Positions 54,858-63,175 of a stretch of DNA of 64,000 bases are shown piece by piece. Every line of letters begins with the position of its first letter. Within the stretch, counting starts at the first letter, position 1. The stretch lies in the NCBI RefSeq assembly GCF_004005565.1, contig NZ_SADD01000004.1:62001-126000 (forward strand), written 5' to 3'. Under the pieces are notes generated by a model. That model had not been told where the DNA came from. It worked only from the letters and a program-made list of their open reading frames with translations, and searched no databases. Position numbers and translations under genes: made by a program. The DNA comes from Lujinxingia sediminis (GTDB lineage: Bacteria > Myxococcota_A > Bradymonadia > Bradymonadales > Bradymonadaceae).

Positions 54858-56465
54858 TCAGCGTCGGCATTCCGATTTGACGTTGAAGAAGTAGAACCCT
54901 AACTCATCTTTCCAGTACTCACCGTCGAACTCCCAGTAGAGATGTTCATCGGTGATATCCAGCGAGGGTCCATCGCCGGGGCCACGATCATCGAGCTGCA
55001 TTCCGGCGCGTAGCTCCGCTTCAATTTCCCCGCGTTCGGAGCGCGCGACCTCAAACAGAATTCGTTTCTGCTGGCTGACCAGCCCTTCGAGCTCGCCGAT
55101 GACGCGCTCAAGTCGCTGCTGGGCCAGCTGCCCGGCATCGGAGACGGCGAAGCTCCGGGCGATCGCCGCTTCCTGCAGGAGGCTATCGCCCAGTGTGCTT
55201 GTCTTCCAGCTCGCAGGGAGCTGCTCCATCGTCTCAAGCTCTTTATCGATGGCGCCGACCAGCGCAAAGCTCTTCTCGATCTGACGGTCGCTCAGCGCTG
55301 CACGAAGCGCGCTTCGCACCTCGGCATCGCCTTCAAAATCACCGCCTTCCCACTTCCTTGCCCACTCATACATCAGAGCCGGATCATTATTGGTGGCGAT
55401 CACGCCTTCGAGTTCGGCTTTGACGCCCTCATAGACGTAGTCGAAGTCGTCGAGGACGTCGCGTACCCGGGCGAAGTTGCAGTTGTAGAAGTAAATCACC
55501 GCCGCCAGGATCGGCCCCTCCGGGAAGTACTCATTCCGGAAGAAGGGGGAGTTGATCGTGTGCAGGTTCCCCAGGGCCTGGTTGAACTGATCCACCTGGA
55601 AGAAGCCCCAACTCGACTCGAAGAGAGCATCGGGCCAGCGAGGGCTGTCGCGCTTGATGCGCTCGTAATAGCTCAGGCTGGTGTCGTAATCGCCGGTCGA
55701 GTAGTAGACGCGCGCCATGCCCAGGTGGGTCAGGTCAAGAAGACGACGCTCCTCACCCCGAAGCTCTTCGGGTTGAGCATCGCGGGTCAGGTAACGCAAC
55801 ACATCGCGGAAGGCGTCAACCGCCGGTCGCGCATCGTAGTTGGCCACATGGGTGATGCCAGCGATGTAGCGTGCCCGGGCGTAGCGATCGCTGCTGGTGC
55901 TCACGTAATTGAGCATGCGCAACGACTCGTCAATGTTGAGGGTCTCGTAGAAGTGGCGGCCCACCAGATAGGCATAGGTGTCGCGGTAGTCCTGCGGCAC
56001 CACCTCCGGAAAAAGCGGCGCGTAGCCGGCCAAAAGCTCGGCAAGCATCGCATCACCGGGGATCACCTCGGTGAGCAGGAGCAGGCCGCGCAGCGCAGCA
56101 TCGTAGAAGGGGTGGAATTCACCTGCCTCGACGATGCGGGAGAAATACGCCAGCGAGCCCTGGTAGAGCTCCATGCGGAAGAGCGTCTTGGCCAGTTCGT
56201 ACTCCGCCTCCGGGTAGTAGTTCTCGGCACCGGGGGTGTCGTCCATCAAGACATCGTTAAAACGCAGGCTGGCCTCGGCGTACTTGCGATCTTCGTAGAG
56301 GCGCTTGCCTTCCTCGATGAGTTCCACAAGGTGGGGGAGCTCATCAATGGCTTCGACCTCATCGACATCGAAGTTGAACCCGTCCTGAGCCGACGCTTCG
56401 GACAAAAGCCCCAGAGACATGATGCCGGCACAAAAAGACGCACACGCGTTAAGCTTCCAGTTCAT
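54858..56465 (-). CDS. Exported TPR protein (GltC-like)
   Basis: 535 residues. A signal peptide (CASFCAGIMSLGLLSEASAQ) would be cleaved near residue 27. TPR-like helices extend from about 40 to 310 (LPHLVELIEEGKRLYEDRKYAEASLRFNDVL and onward), then a helical region with coiled-coil character (about 395-475, QRLERVIGELEGLVSQQKRIL) and a Trp/Tyr-rich end (DEHLYWEFDGEYWKDELGFYFF). The terminal aromatic block is distinctive and may pack against a partner or membrane. It is the second gene of the envelope run starting at 56860, with the large TPR gene 85 bases downstream. The gliding name is by context only. Confidence 0.8.
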   Translation of the reverse strand: MNWKLNACASFCAGIMSLGLLSEASAQDGFNFDVDEVEAIDELPHLVELIEEGKRLYEDRKYAEASLRFNDVLMDDTPGAENYYPEAEYELAKTLFRMELYQGSLAYFSRIVEAGEFHPFYDAALRGLLLLTEVIPGDAMLAELLAGYAPLFPEVVPQDYRDTYAYLVGRHFYETLNIDESLRMLNYVSTSSDRYARARYIAGITHVANYDARPAVDAFRDVLRYLTRDAQPEELRGEERRLLDLTHLGMARVYYSTGDYDTSLSYYERIKRDSPRWPDALFESSWGFFQVDQFNQALGNLHTINSPFFRNEYFPEGPILAAVIYFYNCNFARVRDVLDDFDYVYEGVKAELEGVIATNNDPALMYEWARKWEGGDFEGDAEVRSALRAALSDRQIEKSFALVGAIDKELETMEQLPASWKTSTLGDSLLQEAAIARSFAVSDAGQLAQQRLERVIGELEGLVSQQKRILFEVARSERGEIEAELRAGMQLDDRGPGDGPSLDITDEHLYWEFDGEYWKDELGFYFFNVKSECRR

Positions 56466-56524
56466 TGCAACTCCAGTCAGGGGCGCTCGCCGGCGAAGTC
56501 GTTGCTCCGGGGCGAACGGTGCGA

Positions 56525-56860
56525 CTACTGAGCGACGGTGTTAGCGACGCAATGACGCACGCCACTGAGCATCACAAATTCGCGACAGACGCCATCGGGG
56601 CAGTCCGCATCGGTGCTGCATTCGACGGTGCAAAAGGGCTCACTGCCCTGGTACTTCGCGCAGGTGCGCGTTTCGCACTGGAGCTGCTCCTCAACCACGC
56701 ATGAGGCTTCGGATCTGCCGCTCTCCACACAGGCACTGAGCGTGGGGTCGTCGGGGTCGATGGTGCATGCCGCATACAGGTCGTCGGTGCAGCCGCTGAA
56801 CCACAGCGCCAGCACCAACACGCCGACTAGCCGGGCCAGATGAGCCGATCGCGTTTTCAC
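56525..56860 (-). CDS. Small cysteine-rich lipoprotein
   Basis: 111 residues beginning with GTG, with GGAGG 6 nt upstream. A lipoprotein signal ends in LWFSGC near residue 24. The mature part has about eleven cysteines, with CSTDADCPDGVC and CETRTC patterns like short disulfide-knot or EGF-like surface repeats. No named family. It is the first gene of the leftward envelope run and lies 59 bases upstream of the exported TPR gene. Confidence 0.78.
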   Translation of the reverse strand: MKTRSAHLARLVGVLVLALWFSGCTDDLYAACTIDPDDPTLSACVESGRSEASCVVEEQLQCETRTCAKYQGSEPFCTVECSTDADCPDGVCREFVMLSGVRHCVANTVAQ

Positions 56861-56970
56861 GTCACTCCTCCAAATCGATGGGGTCGAACTGAATTCGGCG
56901 CTAGGATGCCTTTGGGCTCAAGGCCACGTCAAGGCGGGAGATGTTGCGCATTGTCGCGCGATCGCCCAAA

Positions 56971-57005
56971 GAAAAGGCCGCTGCGCCTGGAGCGCAGCGG
57001 CCTTC
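56971..57005 (-). terminator. Terminator of the acidic lipoprotein gene
   Basis: A GGCCGCTGCGC stem with 5-nt loop (arms 56976-56986 and 56992-57002), followed on the minus strand by TTTTCTTT. It is 50 bases past the stop codon. Confidence 0.88.
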
Positions 57006-57054
57006 TCAACTCGCAATAACTTTGACGTTCTCGCGAGCGACGCACTCAGGCGAC

Positions 57055-57348
57055 TTACATGCCTTCTTCGGCCGGAACTTCGTCGGTCGCCATCTCTTCG
57101 GTGGCTTCCTCTTCGGCAGCGCCGTCTTCGGCAACTTCTTCACCAGCCGCTTCTTCGGTGGCTTCTTCTTCGACCACTTCTTCAGCCGCCGCTTCTTCGA
57201 CCACTTCCTCTTCGGCCGCTTCTTCGGTGGCTTCTTCGGTCACGGCGGTTTCGGCCGGGGCTTCGTCAGGGGTGGCTTCGCCGCCGGAGCAAGCCACGGT
57301 GAAGGTCAGGCCCAGGGCGAAGAAGGAAACAAGAATCTTGTTCAGCAT
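57055..57348 (-). CDS. Acidic Glu/Ala-repeat lipoprotein
   Basis: 97 residues. A signal with lipobox FTVACSG ends near residue 20. The rest is almost entirely E, A, V and T in repeats of 'EEATEEAA', 'EEVVEEAA' and 'EEVAEDGA' type, with a net charge near -35. It is probably disordered and periplasmic. A good GAGGAG site precedes the ATG, and a promoter-like TTGACG/TAAACG pair lies about 120-150 bases upstream. Such acidic lipoproteins may bind cations or act as spacers; no function is known. The DNA contains many cttc/gcttcttcgg units that could expand or contract by slippage. Confidence 0.75.
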   Translation of the reverse strand: MLNKILVSFFALGLTFTVACSGGEATPDEAPAETAVTEEATEEAAEEEVVEEAAAEEVVEEEATEEAAGEEVAEDGAAEEEATEEMATDEVPAEEGM

Positions 57349-57466
57349 GGTAACTCCTCAAGTGAATCAGGGTTCAACAAGAGCGGGCAACGAACATCGC
57401 GACCCACGGCAGTCGGCGGGTGCCGACACCCGCCTACGACCATGGCAGCGGGGGTGTTTGTACTGG

Positions 57467-57495
57467 CGTTTAGCCTTATTCCCGCGCAGCGTCAA
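57467..57495 (-). promoter_or_regulatory. Candidate promoter of the acidic lipoprotein
   Basis: Minus strand TTGACG (57490-57495), 17 nt, TAAACG (57467-57472), a leader of about 110 nt. The rest of the 340-base gap to 57689 holds no gene. Confidence 0.5.
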
Positions 57496-57688
57496 TTCTA
57501 TCGCAAAATCTTTTTGTGAAGTTACGTTGCCCAACCGACCTGCCCGGCCGTTGGACCTTCGACGCGCAACAGGTAGACTACGGCCTGTCGAGCACCTGTG
57601 TTGTGGTGATACTCCCCCCCCTCGGGCAGCTTCGCGATAGGATGAATGAACGCGATGCAACTCTTCGCATCGAGCGCATGGATAGGTC

Positions 57689-59266
57689 ATGAAACATTGT
57701 ATGCAACTTCTGTTGTGCCTTGGATTCAGTGTATGCCTGATGAGTTCGGTGGCATGGGCTCAGGACCCGAAACCCGCCGAAGAGCTTGTTGGAGAACAGG
57801 CCCGCGAGGAAGCATTACTCGCTGCTGCCAGCGAGATTGCTGTACAGGTCGCCAACATCCGAGGCCTCGAGTTACTGGCCGAGATCCCCAAAGGGGTCAA
57901 AGACCGCGAAGCGCTTCGCACGATGCTCATTGAGCAGCTCCACAACGAGATTCCCGAAGAGGTCTTTCTCGCAGAAGAGCAGATGTTTAAGCGCCTGGGC
58001 ATCTTCGAGCCCGAGGTCAACTACCGTCAGCTGATGCTGGACCTGCTCACCGAGCAAATTGCCGGCTTCTACGATCAAAGCGCCAAAGAGCTCTACATCA
58101 TGGTGGGGCTACCCGAGCAGTTGCAGTACTCGGCGATGGCCCATGAGATCTTTCATGCCATTCAAGATCAGCATTTCGATATTGGCGCGTTGCTCGCCCC
58201 CTTTACCTCTCAGGAGAACGGGGATTTCGCACTGGCGCGCATGGCGCTGATCGAGGGGGATGCCACCGTTCTGATGATCGATTACGTGCTCTACGAGAGC
58301 GGGACGCTTCCTGCCGGCCGCGCGCTGAGCGTGGCCGATGTCCCCATGATCACCGCCACCCTGCTGGAGATGAACACCGAAGAACTCGCCGCCACTGAGG
58401 GCATGGGCACCCCGGGGATGATGGGAATGGGCGAGAGCGCTGTTCCCTCTCTGACCGACTCGGTGCTGGGAAGCGCCCCGCGGATTGTGCGCGATCTGCT
58501 GCTCTTCCCCTATATCGAAGGGATGCGTTTTGTGCTGCGCGCGCGGGCCAACCGCAACTGGAGTGATGTGGACGCGATCTACGCCGACGCGCCGGTTTCC
58601 ACCACCCAGATCCTGCACCCGGAGCGCTATTTTGCCGGAGAGCTTCCCATCGACGTTCAGTTTGATGCGGCGGAAGCGCTTGGCGGCTACGAACCGATCT
58701 TCGACTCGGTGCTGGGCGAACTTCAGATTCGCTCCTGGCTGGCCACCCATACCGACCGTTACGAGGGGATCCCTGATCCGGGCGAAAGCGCTGCGGGCTG
58801 GCGCGGCGACCGATTGCTTGGCTACCGCAATGACTCCGGTGAGGTGGTGGCCGTGCATGTCAGCAGCTGGGAGAACGAAGACGAAGCCCGCGAGTTCGCC
58901 AGCGCTCAGGTCGCGATCGCTGAGGCGCGCTACGAGGCCGGCGCAACCCACCAGAGCGGTGAACATGGTGAGTCCTGGTGCCTGCGTCACGGGCCAAACA
59001 CCGATGGAGAGCGCGTGTACATCGAACGCTGGGGCGATCTCGTGCTTTTGATTGATGGTGCCCCCTCCAGCCTGGGCGAAACCGGTGAGGAACGCGACCC
59101 GACGACGTACCTGGCGCGAGATGCGGTATGGAACACCCTCTCCCGCGTGCCCTTTGAAGCCGCGCTCGCGGCTCGCGAAGCTAACAAGGACGCCGAAGAA
59201 GAGCAGTCGGACGAAGTAAGCGCCGAAGGCGCGCCGGCCGACAATGATCTCCGAGAAACCAGATAA
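57689..59266 (+). CDS. Exported zinc metallopeptidase-like protein (HEIFH)
   Basis: 525 residues. A signal peptide (MQLLLCLGFSVCLMSSVAWA) would be cleaved near residue 24. The sequence SAMAHEIFHAIQDQHFDI near 147-165 is an HExxH zinc site, and LIEGDATVLMIDY about 35 residues later supplies a possible third ligand Glu, the gluzincin layout. QIAGFYDQSAKELYIM just upstream is the typical edge strand. C-terminal 40 residues are acidic and disordered. It probably acts as a periplasmic or secreted endopeptidase, but the family is not assigned and the substrate is unknown. A weak AGG precedes the ATG. It is convergent with yraN (60 bases). Confidence 0.85.
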   Translation: MKHCMQLLLCLGFSVCLMSSVAWAQDPKPAEELVGEQAREEALLAAASEIAVQVANIRGLELLAEIPKGVKDREALRTMLIEQLHNEIPEEVFLAEEQMFKRLGIFEPEVNYRQLMLDLLTEQIAGFYDQSAKELYIMVGLPEQLQYSAMAHEIFHAIQDQHFDIGALLAPFTSQENGDFALARMALIEGDATVLMIDYVLYESGTLPAGRALSVADVPMITATLLEMNTEELAATEGMGTPGMMGMGESAVPSLTDSVLGSAPRIVRDLLLFPYIEGMRFVLRARANRNWSDVDAIYADAPVSTTQILHPERYFAGELPIDVQFDAAEALGGYEPIFDSVLGELQIRSWLATHTDRYEGIPDPGESAAGWRGDRLLGYRNDSGEVVAVHVSSWENEDEAREFASAQVAIAEARYEAGATHQSGEHGESWCLRHGPNTDGERVYIERWGDLVLLIDGAPSSLGETGEERDPTTYLARDAVWNTLSRVPFEAALAAREANKDAEEEQSDEVSAEGAPADNDLRETR

Positions 59267-59326
59267 AGCCGCGACCATCCGTGTCTCCTCCCCCTTCACC
59301 ATCAAAGTGTCGCCGAAGGGGGGGCG

Positions 59327-59746
59327 TCAGCAGGTGTTTCCCTGCGCATCAAATGCCCCTTCAATATGAACGATTGCGGCCGGGCGTTTGCCGAAGTCGA
59401 CTGTGATGACGTCAAAACGATAGCGCACGCCGGTACGTCGACGCTGGCAGATGTAGCGATGAGCCAGACGCGCGATGGTACGCCGCTTGCGGTAACTCAC
59501 CGCCAGAGTCGGTGAGAAGCGATCACAACGGCGGCGACTCTTGACCTCCACGAAGGCGACAATCGGGTCCTCCCCGGGGCGTGCTTTACATGCGACCAGA
59601 TCGAGTTCGCCGTAACGTGAGCGCACATTTTGTGCCTCAATCGACCATCCCTTTTGCTCCAGATACGCGCGCGCCAACGCCTCGCCGGCAAGTCCCAGCT
59701 GCTCGACATCCTCGCGTTCGATCCAGTCCCCACTTCCAACACTCAT
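59327..59746 (-). CDS. YraN family (UPF0102) putative endonuclease
   Basis: 139 residues from ATG 59746, with a GGGGGAG run upstream; an in-frame ATG at 59797 adds 17 residues that are not family-like. The domain shows LGLAGEALARAYLEQKGW at the N-terminus, then the restriction-endonuclease-like core YGELDLVACK...VAFVEVKSR with Glu-Asp-(x)-Glu-x-Lys. Its usual genomic neighbour is rnhB, which is true here (112 bases upstream). The role of YraN is not established, although the fold predicts nucleic-acid binding. Confidence 0.9.
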   Translation of the reverse strand: MSVGSGDWIEREDVEQLGLAGEALARAYLEQKGWSIEAQNVRSRYGELDLVACKARPGEDPIVAFVEVKSRRRCDRFSPTLAVSYRKRRTIARLAHRYICQRRRTGVRYRFDVITVDFGKRPAAIVHIEGAFDAQGNTC

Positions 59747-59858
59747 GGTCTCCCCCTTCACGTTGGTAGAGTTGCGGGTCTTCTCATACCGCTTCATGTG
59801 GCAGCGCTCAGGGCGCCACGTGATGCATCTTCAAAGACTGAACACGCGTATCGTACCG

Positions 59859-60542
59859 TCAAGGCAAATCGGTTGAGATCCCGACAAATTCGCGCACGCC
59901 TTTAAAACTCTTTCGGTGCAGCGGGCAGGGACCGAGTGTGGCAATCGCTTTGCGGTGGGCGGCCGTTCCGTAACCCTTGTGCCCCTCAAAACCATATCCG
60001 GGCCATCGCACTTCGGCCTCTCGCATCAAGCGATCTCGGGAGACTTTGGCAACGACGCTGGCCGCTGCTATGGCAAAGCTACGCGCATCGCCTTTGACCA
60101 CCGCAACCTGGGGAAGATCGACATCGGGTATGAGCATGTTGCCATCGACGACGATGAGGTCGGGGCGCTGCTCGCGAACTTCGACAAGTTGGTGCACCGC
60201 GTGGCGCATCGCCTCAAAGGTGGCCTGAAGAATGTTGATCGCGTCGATACGCTCGGCACTGGCGGCAGCCATCGCCACGCGTCGGGGTTGCGCACAGAGG
60301 GCGTCGTAGAGAACTTCGCGATCGGCCTCCTGCATCTTCTTAGAGTCGTTGAGGCCGGGCCAATCCGAAGCATCGTCCACACTGAGCGTCCACCAACAAG
60401 CCGCGGCGTGCACCGGGCCGGCAAGCGGTCCGCGACCCGCCTCATCGACCCCTATGATGTGCAGGTGTCCCCGCTCACGAAGCTCACGCTCCAGCTCACC
60501 GATCTCGGGAGGCGTCGCGGTAAAAAGGGCCTGCTGACTCAT
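59859..60542 (-). CDS. rnhB: Ribonuclease HII
   Basis: 227 residues, family-typical length. The enzyme cleaves RNA in RNA-DNA hybrids and removes misincorporated ribonucleotides. Catalytic carboxylates are in IGVDEAGRGPLAGPVHA near 31, IVVDGNMLIPDV near 132 and FAIAAASVVAKVSRDRLM near 155, and the C-terminal GYGFEGHKGYGTAAHRKAI signature is near 184. The start overlaps the stop of the upstream coiled-coil gene by 4 bases (ATGA). The conserved order rplS-...-rnhB-yraN is preserved with one unusual gene inserted. Confidence 0.96.
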   Translation of the reverse strand: MSQQALFTATPPEIGELERELRERGHLHIIGVDEAGRGPLAGPVHAAACWWTLSVDDASDWPGLNDSKKMQEADREVLYDALCAQPRRVAMAAASAERIDAINILQATFEAMRHAVHQLVEVREQRPDLIVVDGNMLIPDVDLPQVAVVKGDARSFAIAAASVVAKVSRDRLMREAEVRWPGYGFEGHKGYGTAAHRKAIATLGPCPLHRKSFKGVREFVGISTDLP

Positions 60543-62302
60543 GATTTGGCTCCCAGGATGGCGATCTGCCCCTGACGTGCCGCGCTCTTAAAGACCGACT
60601 CAAGGCGCGAGGCGTGGGCAGGCGTCATCATCAAGGCCGGATCGGCGATCCAGATCGATTCGAGCCCGCTTCTCTCATCGCCGCGGGCTGTGCTGATAAA
60701 AAGAGAGAGCGCAAGCGCGCACACCACCACCTGAACCTCGGCCGAGCGAGTACGCTGCCACAGCTCAAGCTGCTCACCGGTGAGCGCTTCAACACGAAGC
60801 TCTCCGCGATCATCAAGGGAGACATCGCTAAAGCGTTCTGAGAGCACATGCCCGCAAACCTTCGACCACATCGCCCGAGTACTCTCACTTAGCGCGCCGT
60901 GAATCCACTGCCCGTTGCGCTCGGCAACCCACTTTAAGAGCTCCAGGGGGTTGGACGGCAGCGGAGCAGCGCTGCCGTCGGCCCCCTGATCGGCGTTGGC
61001 ACGGATCTCAACCGGGTCGGCGCCCAGGCTCTGAAGGTCGTTCTCCAGCTGAAACGAGTTCATGACAAACGAAGGCAGTTCGCTGCGGCGGCGCTTCAAC
61101 TCGACGAGCTCAGCCTGCAGCGAATCGAGCTCCTTGCGGGCACGACGGTACTCGGGGTTGGTGCGCACCGCCTCAAGCTGCGACTCCATCCGCTGGATGA
61201 CTGTTCGCAGCTTGCGCGCCATCGGGATGCGCGCCTGAAGCTCTTCTTCGCGCTCCACGCCGGCATGAAGCAGCGTGTGTTCGACCTGTTCCAGCACTCG
61301 AATCTGTTCCTCTCGGAGCTGAGAGATGCGCCGGCGGATCGAGTCCAATCTCACCTGGTGAACGCTCGCTTTGCTCAGGCTGGTATAATAACGCAGCAAG
61401 ACAAAGGCCCCCAGCGCAAGGCCGGGAATGCTGCCCAGCGCGAAGATGCGGTGGGTTTGATGGAAGACCAGGCTGGCGACAAAGGCGGCTAATGCAATGC
61501 CCACGCCCAGCCAGAAAAGCGGTGTGCGCGTGGGCTCGTCGGGCACCGAGAGCTCGATCTGGCGGCGCTCGGTATCGAGCTGGCTTTGCAGTCGTCCGAG
61601 CTGCGCATCGTAGTCGTCCATTCGGGCGTCGCGGCTCTGGAGAAGCTCGATCTCCTCATCGCTGAGCTCAGCGAGTTCGACCTCCGCGAGCTTTTCGCGG
61701 GCCCGGGTAAGTTTCTCTTCGAGCTCCGCGCCTTCTCCCAGGGCACGCTGACCGTCTTCAACCCGCAGGTCGAGCTCTTTGATCTGGTCCTCGATCGACT
61801 CCACCTCAAGCGAGGTCAGATAGAGGCGGGCGAGCTCAGGGATGCGCGGGTCGTTGCCCAGGGTGGCCGCGTTGATCACCGTCTCGATATCAAAGTCAAA
61901 ACGCCACAGATGCAGTGCGTAGAACGTGGCCAGGTCAGGAAGGTTGAGCTTCTCCTGGAGTGCGCGCTGCACGTCGGCCGCCCCGCGGGCAAGCTCCTCG
62001 TAGCCGGAAGTGGTCTTTCGCTGCAGGCGCACCGATTCGGTGGCAGCCTGACGGACGACCCGCAAAGAGCTTCCCCGGGCCAGAAAGGCGCAGGCCAACT
62101 TCACGCCTCCCGAGGCTTTAAACACGCGATCTTCGAGCGCTGCAGCCTGGGCCGGATAGAGGCAGAGCACCAGCAGGTCCTGGACATCGGACGCCCCTAC
62201 CCCCGCCGGCAGCTCCAAGACCTGGAGGGGCTCATCGATGCGCACTCGCGCCGGGCGGCTCTGAGCGAGAACCCCCTGAAAGATTAGCTCCTGAAGTTGC
62301 AT
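60539..62302 (-). CDS. Coiled-coil membrane protein of unknown function
   Basis: 587 residues from ATG 62302; the frame is open upstream but there is no ribosome site there either. The N-terminal part (1-150) is globular, with mixed strands and no known signature. A coiled coil runs at about 180-260 (EELEEKLTRAREKLAEVELAELSDEEIELLQ), then two adjacent hydrophobic helices near 270-310 (LFWLGVGIALAAFVASLVF and ALGSIPGLALGAFVLL). A second coiled coil lies near 320-425, followed by a globular C-terminal domain that includes VQVVVCALALSLFIS. The topology (cytoplasmic - helical hairpin - cytoplasmic) is rare. The stop overlaps the rnhB start, so it is coupled to rnhB. I do not recognise the family. 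Confidence 0.8.
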   Translation of the reverse strand: MQLQELIFQGVLAQSRPARVRIDEPLQVLELPAGVGASDVQDLLVLCLYPAQAAALEDRVFKASGGVKLACAFLARGSSLRVVRQAATESVRLQRKTTSGYEELARGAADVQRALQEKLNLPDLATFYALHLWRFDFDIETVINAATLGNDPRIPELARLYLTSLEVESIEDQIKELDLRVEDGQRALGEGAELEEKLTRAREKLAEVELAELSDEEIELLQSRDARMDDYDAQLGRLQSQLDTERRQIELSVPDEPTRTPLFWLGVGIALAAFVASLVFHQTHRIFALGSIPGLALGAFVLLRYYTSLSKASVHQVRLDSIRRRISQLREEQIRVLEQVEHTLLHAGVEREEELQARIPMARKLRTVIQRMESQLEAVRTNPEYRRARKELDSLQAELVELKRRRSELPSFVMNSFQLENDLQSLGADPVEIRANADQGADGSAAPLPSNPLELLKWVAERNGQWIHGALSESTRAMWSKVCGHVLSERFSDVSLDDRGELRVEALTGEQLELWQRTRSAEVQVVVCALALSLFISTARGDERSGLESIWIADPALMMTPAHASRLESVFKSAARQGQIAILGAKS

Positions 62303-62425
62303 ACGCTCTGGCTCGACAGTCCCGAGAGGGAGGAAGACCGCTTTGCTGACAGGGGCAATGATACGTCGGGGCAGCCAGATGGGTAAAGGAGCAACGCGGC
62401 GCCCCGGCATCGGGGTCAAGAAATG

Positions 62426-62457
62426 ACAACGCCCACGGCCAGTGCCGTGGGCGTTGT
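62426..62457 (-). terminator. Terminator-like hairpin after rplS
   Basis: A perfect 14-bp stem (62426-62439 with 62444-62457) and 4-nt loop, 50 bases past the rplS stop. On the minus strand only a weak CATTTCTTG follows, so termination may be partial and let transcription continue into the coiled-coil gene and rnhB. Confidence 0.6.
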
Positions 62458-62506
62458 CCGACCCCGGAGGCGATGCGCGCATCAGGCGGCTGCATCGCCC
62501 TGAATC

Positions 62507-62866
62507 TTAAAGCCCGCCCTTGCGCGCGCGCTTGGTGCGAATCCGGGCGCTCTTGCCGGCGCGCTCGCGCAGGTAGTAGAGCTTGGCGCGACGCACGCGA
62601 CCGATCGAGGCGACCTCGATCTTCTCGATGCGCGGGCTGTGGATCGGGAAGATACGCTCCACGCCAACACCGTTGGAGATCTTGCGCACGGTCACGGTCT
62701 CTTCGACGCCGGCGCCGCTGCGGCCAAGCACCACGCCTTCGTAAACCTGGACGCGCTCTTTTTCGCCTTCGCGAATGAGCAGGTGGACGCGGACGGTGTC
62801 GCCAGGACGGAAGTCCGGGTGATCTTCACGCAGGTGAGCTGCGGCGATTTTCTTGAGCAATTCCAT
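62507..62866 (-). CDS. rplS: 50S ribosomal protein L19
   Basis: 119 residues, family-typical. Landmarks are the N-terminal [16 protein letters not shown] near 20, [16 protein letters not shown] near 40, the family signature [17 protein letters not shown] near 62, and [19 protein letters not shown] near 90. It lies in the large subunit near the interface. Usually trmD is immediately upstream; here the 309 bases upstream contain no gene, and the next gene, an epimerase, is on the other strand. The ATG follows GGAGAAGCGTC (GGAG at good spacing). Confidence 0.97.
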   Translation of the reverse strand: MELLKKIAAAHLREDHPDFRPGDTVRVHLLIREGEKERVQVYEGVVLGRSGAGVEETVTVRKISNGVGVERIFPIHSPRIEKIEVASIGRVRRAKLYYLRERAGKSARIRTKRARKGGL

Positions 62867-62943
62867 GACGCTTCTCCATCGTTCGAAATCAAAAAGGCCG
62901 CCTCAAGACGCGAACTCCACGCCGTCCTCGGACCCGGCCGTAC

Positions 62944-62974
62944 CGTTTAGCAAGTCGCTGACCGTCGCCATCAA
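62944..62974 (-). promoter_or_regulatory. Candidate promoter of rplS
   Basis: Minus strand TTGATG (62969-62974), 19 nt, TAAACG (62944-62949) preceded by TGC, an extended -10 form. The spacing is long. The 309-base region up to the divergent epimerase gene contains no other recognisable feature. Confidence 0.35.
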
Positions 62975-63175
62975 GCGCCAGTCGAAAAGACCGGGTGAGA
63001 AATTCACCGGTCCTTTAGAGTCGGGGAGAACTAGCACCCCACGCCCAAGACTTCAAGTCCTTTTGATACGGGGGACACCAACCCGGGCACACGTCCTGGC
63101 GAGAACCTTGTCGCCGGAGGGCGATTCCGCCATAAAGACCGGGCGATGCCCTGTTTCTAAGGAGAACTCTCAGCG

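Noticed and set aside
63050-63060. GACTTCAAGTC palindrome and surrounding sequence considered as a tRNA or attenuator
   Set aside because: No cloverleaf, no T-loop GTTCRA and no conserved leader structure was found.
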